The notes under the pieces are model-generated. The model was not told the origin of the DNA. It was given only the letters and a program-made list of their open reading frames with translations, and searched no databases. Both the position numbers and the translations under genes were made by a program. 5,857 bases of DNA from Candidatus Kuenenia stuttgartensis (GTDB lineage Bacteria; Planctomycetota; Planctomycetia; Isosphaerales; Isosphaeraceae), in contig CAMBZY010000223.1 of the NCBI GenBank assembly GCA_945872325.1, positions 1 to 5,857 of the forward strand, given 5' to 3'. Of the stretch, positions 4,861 through 5,857 are shown in pieces. Within the stretch, counting starts at the first letter, position 1. Each line of letters opens with the position of its first letter.

Positions 4861-5857
4861 TCAAGGAAGCGGAATTGTCTTCAAATCCACTTGACCTGAC
4901 TCTGTGCGGGTCAGAATGACGGCACGAGCGTCGTCGAGCTTATCCAGGTGATCCACACCCTTAAGCCCGGCTACGGTTTCAAACGCCTGTCCAGCGACTC
5001 CACCACCACTAACACGCTTGGTAATCGCCTCGCGATCGGCCACGCCTTCGGTCGAGATTTTCATGACTCCACGTGCGCTGTTGGCCATCAGGATATAGTC
5101 GTGGCCATCTTTGGCGTAAACAACCATGTCCAAAGGCCGGTTGCGATTGCCCAACTCGGCCACTGTGGTGCCTTTAACGTGTGCTCCAGGAGCGAGATCC
5201 TTGACAGGAACTTTCACCAAAGGCGTGCAGGTGTAAGCGGCCAGAAGGTGCGGCTGACCGGCGATTCGGTACGTTACAAAGGTCCGGATTGGCGACTTGG
5301 TTTCATATTGGCCGTGAGCACCGTGATAGATCTCGACTGATGCACCTTGTCCAGCGGCCTTGAAGGGCACGTCGAGAGTGACGAGACGGGACGAGAATTC
5401 TTCGTTCGAAAGACCAGCCACGTAAAGCTTTCCGTCCATGAAGGCGAGGTCGGTGATGGCATCGTTACGCAGCGATTGACCACGTTGGACGGCTGAGGCG
5501 GCTGGAAGTGCAGGCAGATCGACTTTAGAGTAAGCGATTTTATCGAGATCGACCTCTTTGACTTCGCCCTTGGAGATCTGAAAAATCACCGCTTGAGCAT
5601 CGGGGCCCTTACCACGCGAAATGGAAAGATAAGTAGTTCCACTGATGGGGTTTACGGCGAGATCGTTGATGAGTAGATCGGAAGTGGGGACGCCAAGTTT
5701 ATCGGCCACTTTTTTGCCCAGATTCTGGACGTCCACAGATTCCATGGACGAGGCTTTGGCCGAGTCGCCGGTCGCAATAGCCCACACAGAACCACCTCGG
5801 CTATCTCCTACGAAGAGAACACCTTCTGGCCCGAAAGCCAGAGCACCGGCGGATTGG
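4861..5857 (-). CDS. Unrecognised protein with beta-propeller-like repeats, 5' end beyond the window
   Basis: The frame is open to the window edge, giving at least 331 residues; the true start is outside. A GTG at 5787 is an internal valine in context, because the upstream codons read ALAFGPEGVLFVGDSRGG, a typical blade motif. Similar hydrophobic-Asp/Gly strand patterns recur in the visible part: INDLAVNPISGTTYLSISRG (about 63-82), ITDLAFMDGKLYVAGLS (134-150) and PLDMVVYAKDGHDYILMAN (241-259). They resemble NHL/SMP-30/WD-like propeller blades, though they are too divergent for a named family. I recognise no catalytic motif. The single cysteine in the visible part is at about 210 (AYTCTP). By analogy with other propeller proteins of this style I would guess a periplasmic or surface protein, but the signal peptide would be off the window. 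The gene is transcribed toward the Ig-domain gene, with a terminator-like hairpin in the 114-bp gap between them. Confidence 0.75.
   Translation of the reverse strand, partial: QSAGALAFGPEGVLFVGDSRGGSVWAIATGDSAKASSMESVDVQNLGKKVADKLGVPTSDLLINDLAVNPISGTTYLSISRGKGPDAQAVIFQISKGEVKEVDLDKIAYSKVDLPALPAASAVQRGQSLRNDAITDLAFMDGKLYVAGLSNEEFSSRLVTLDVPFKAAGQGASVEIYHGAHGQYETKSPIRTFVTYRIAGQPHLLAAYTCTPLVKVPVKDLAPGAHVKGTTVAELGNRNRPLDMVVYAKDGHDYILMANSARGVMKISTEGVADREAITKRVSGGGVAGQAFETVAGLKGVDHLDKLDDARAVILTRTESGQVDLKTIPLP

Noticed and set aside
4948..5340. 130-codon plus-strand open frame inside the propeller-like gene.
   Set aside because: It is antisense to a coherent coding frame, and its translation lacks any recognisable domain.
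1..5857. Search for a CRISPR array, insertion sequence, integrase, toxin-antitoxin pair, tRNA or phage gene.
   Set aside because: I saw no direct-repeat array, terminal inverted repeats, cloverleaf or mobile-element protein. The genes are housekeeping or chromosomal in type.

Overview
The window reads as ordinary chromosomal DNA of a mid-GC bacterium, most likely a planctomycete of the Planctopirus/Schlesneria/Gimesia kind. That placement is an inference from protein style: a secreted protein with SbsA/Big_5-type Ig-like domains carrying a signature I associate with planctomycetes and verrucomicrobia, a secreted-looking propeller-type protein, and mostly weak Shine-Dalgarno signals. I see no phage, transposon, CRISPR, tRNA or rRNA signature.

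Layout, left to right. Positions 1-102 are a gene-less edge fragment. Positions 103-2516 hold a tightly packed minus-strand operon, transcribed pxpB -> pxpA -> pxpC, for the three subunits of the prokaryotic ATP-dependent 5-oxoprolinase. Successive genes overlap by 8 bp and about 11 bp. A 171-bp divergent intergenic region (2517-2687) follows. It holds a candidate sigma70-type promoter for the pxp operon, a perfect 8-4-8 inverted repeat at the predicted pxp transcription start, and a candidate extended -10 promoter for the gene on the other side. On the plus strand, 2688-3497 is fabI, the NADH-dependent enoyl-ACP reductase, with its catalytic residues in place. It ends at a strong hairpin terminator (3525-3560) that lies between two convergent genes and probably serves both.

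The right half is minus strand. A complete exported protein with two Big_5-like domains (3574-4746) is followed by a 114-bp gap containing a terminator-like hairpin (4790-4822). Beyond it is the 3' part of a long gene (4861 to the window edge) for an unrecognised protein with beta-propeller-like repeats.

Functionally, PxpABC recycles 5-oxo-L-proline, formed spontaneously from glutamine and glutamate, to glutamate. FabI performs the last reductive step of fatty acid elongation. Nothing links the two pathways beyond their shared, possibly co-regulated, divergent promoter region. The points most worth a second look are substitutions at normally invariant positions of PxpA, a shortened segment in PxpC, and the dyad elements in the divergent promoter region. 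I do not see evidence for an undescribed multi-gene system here.
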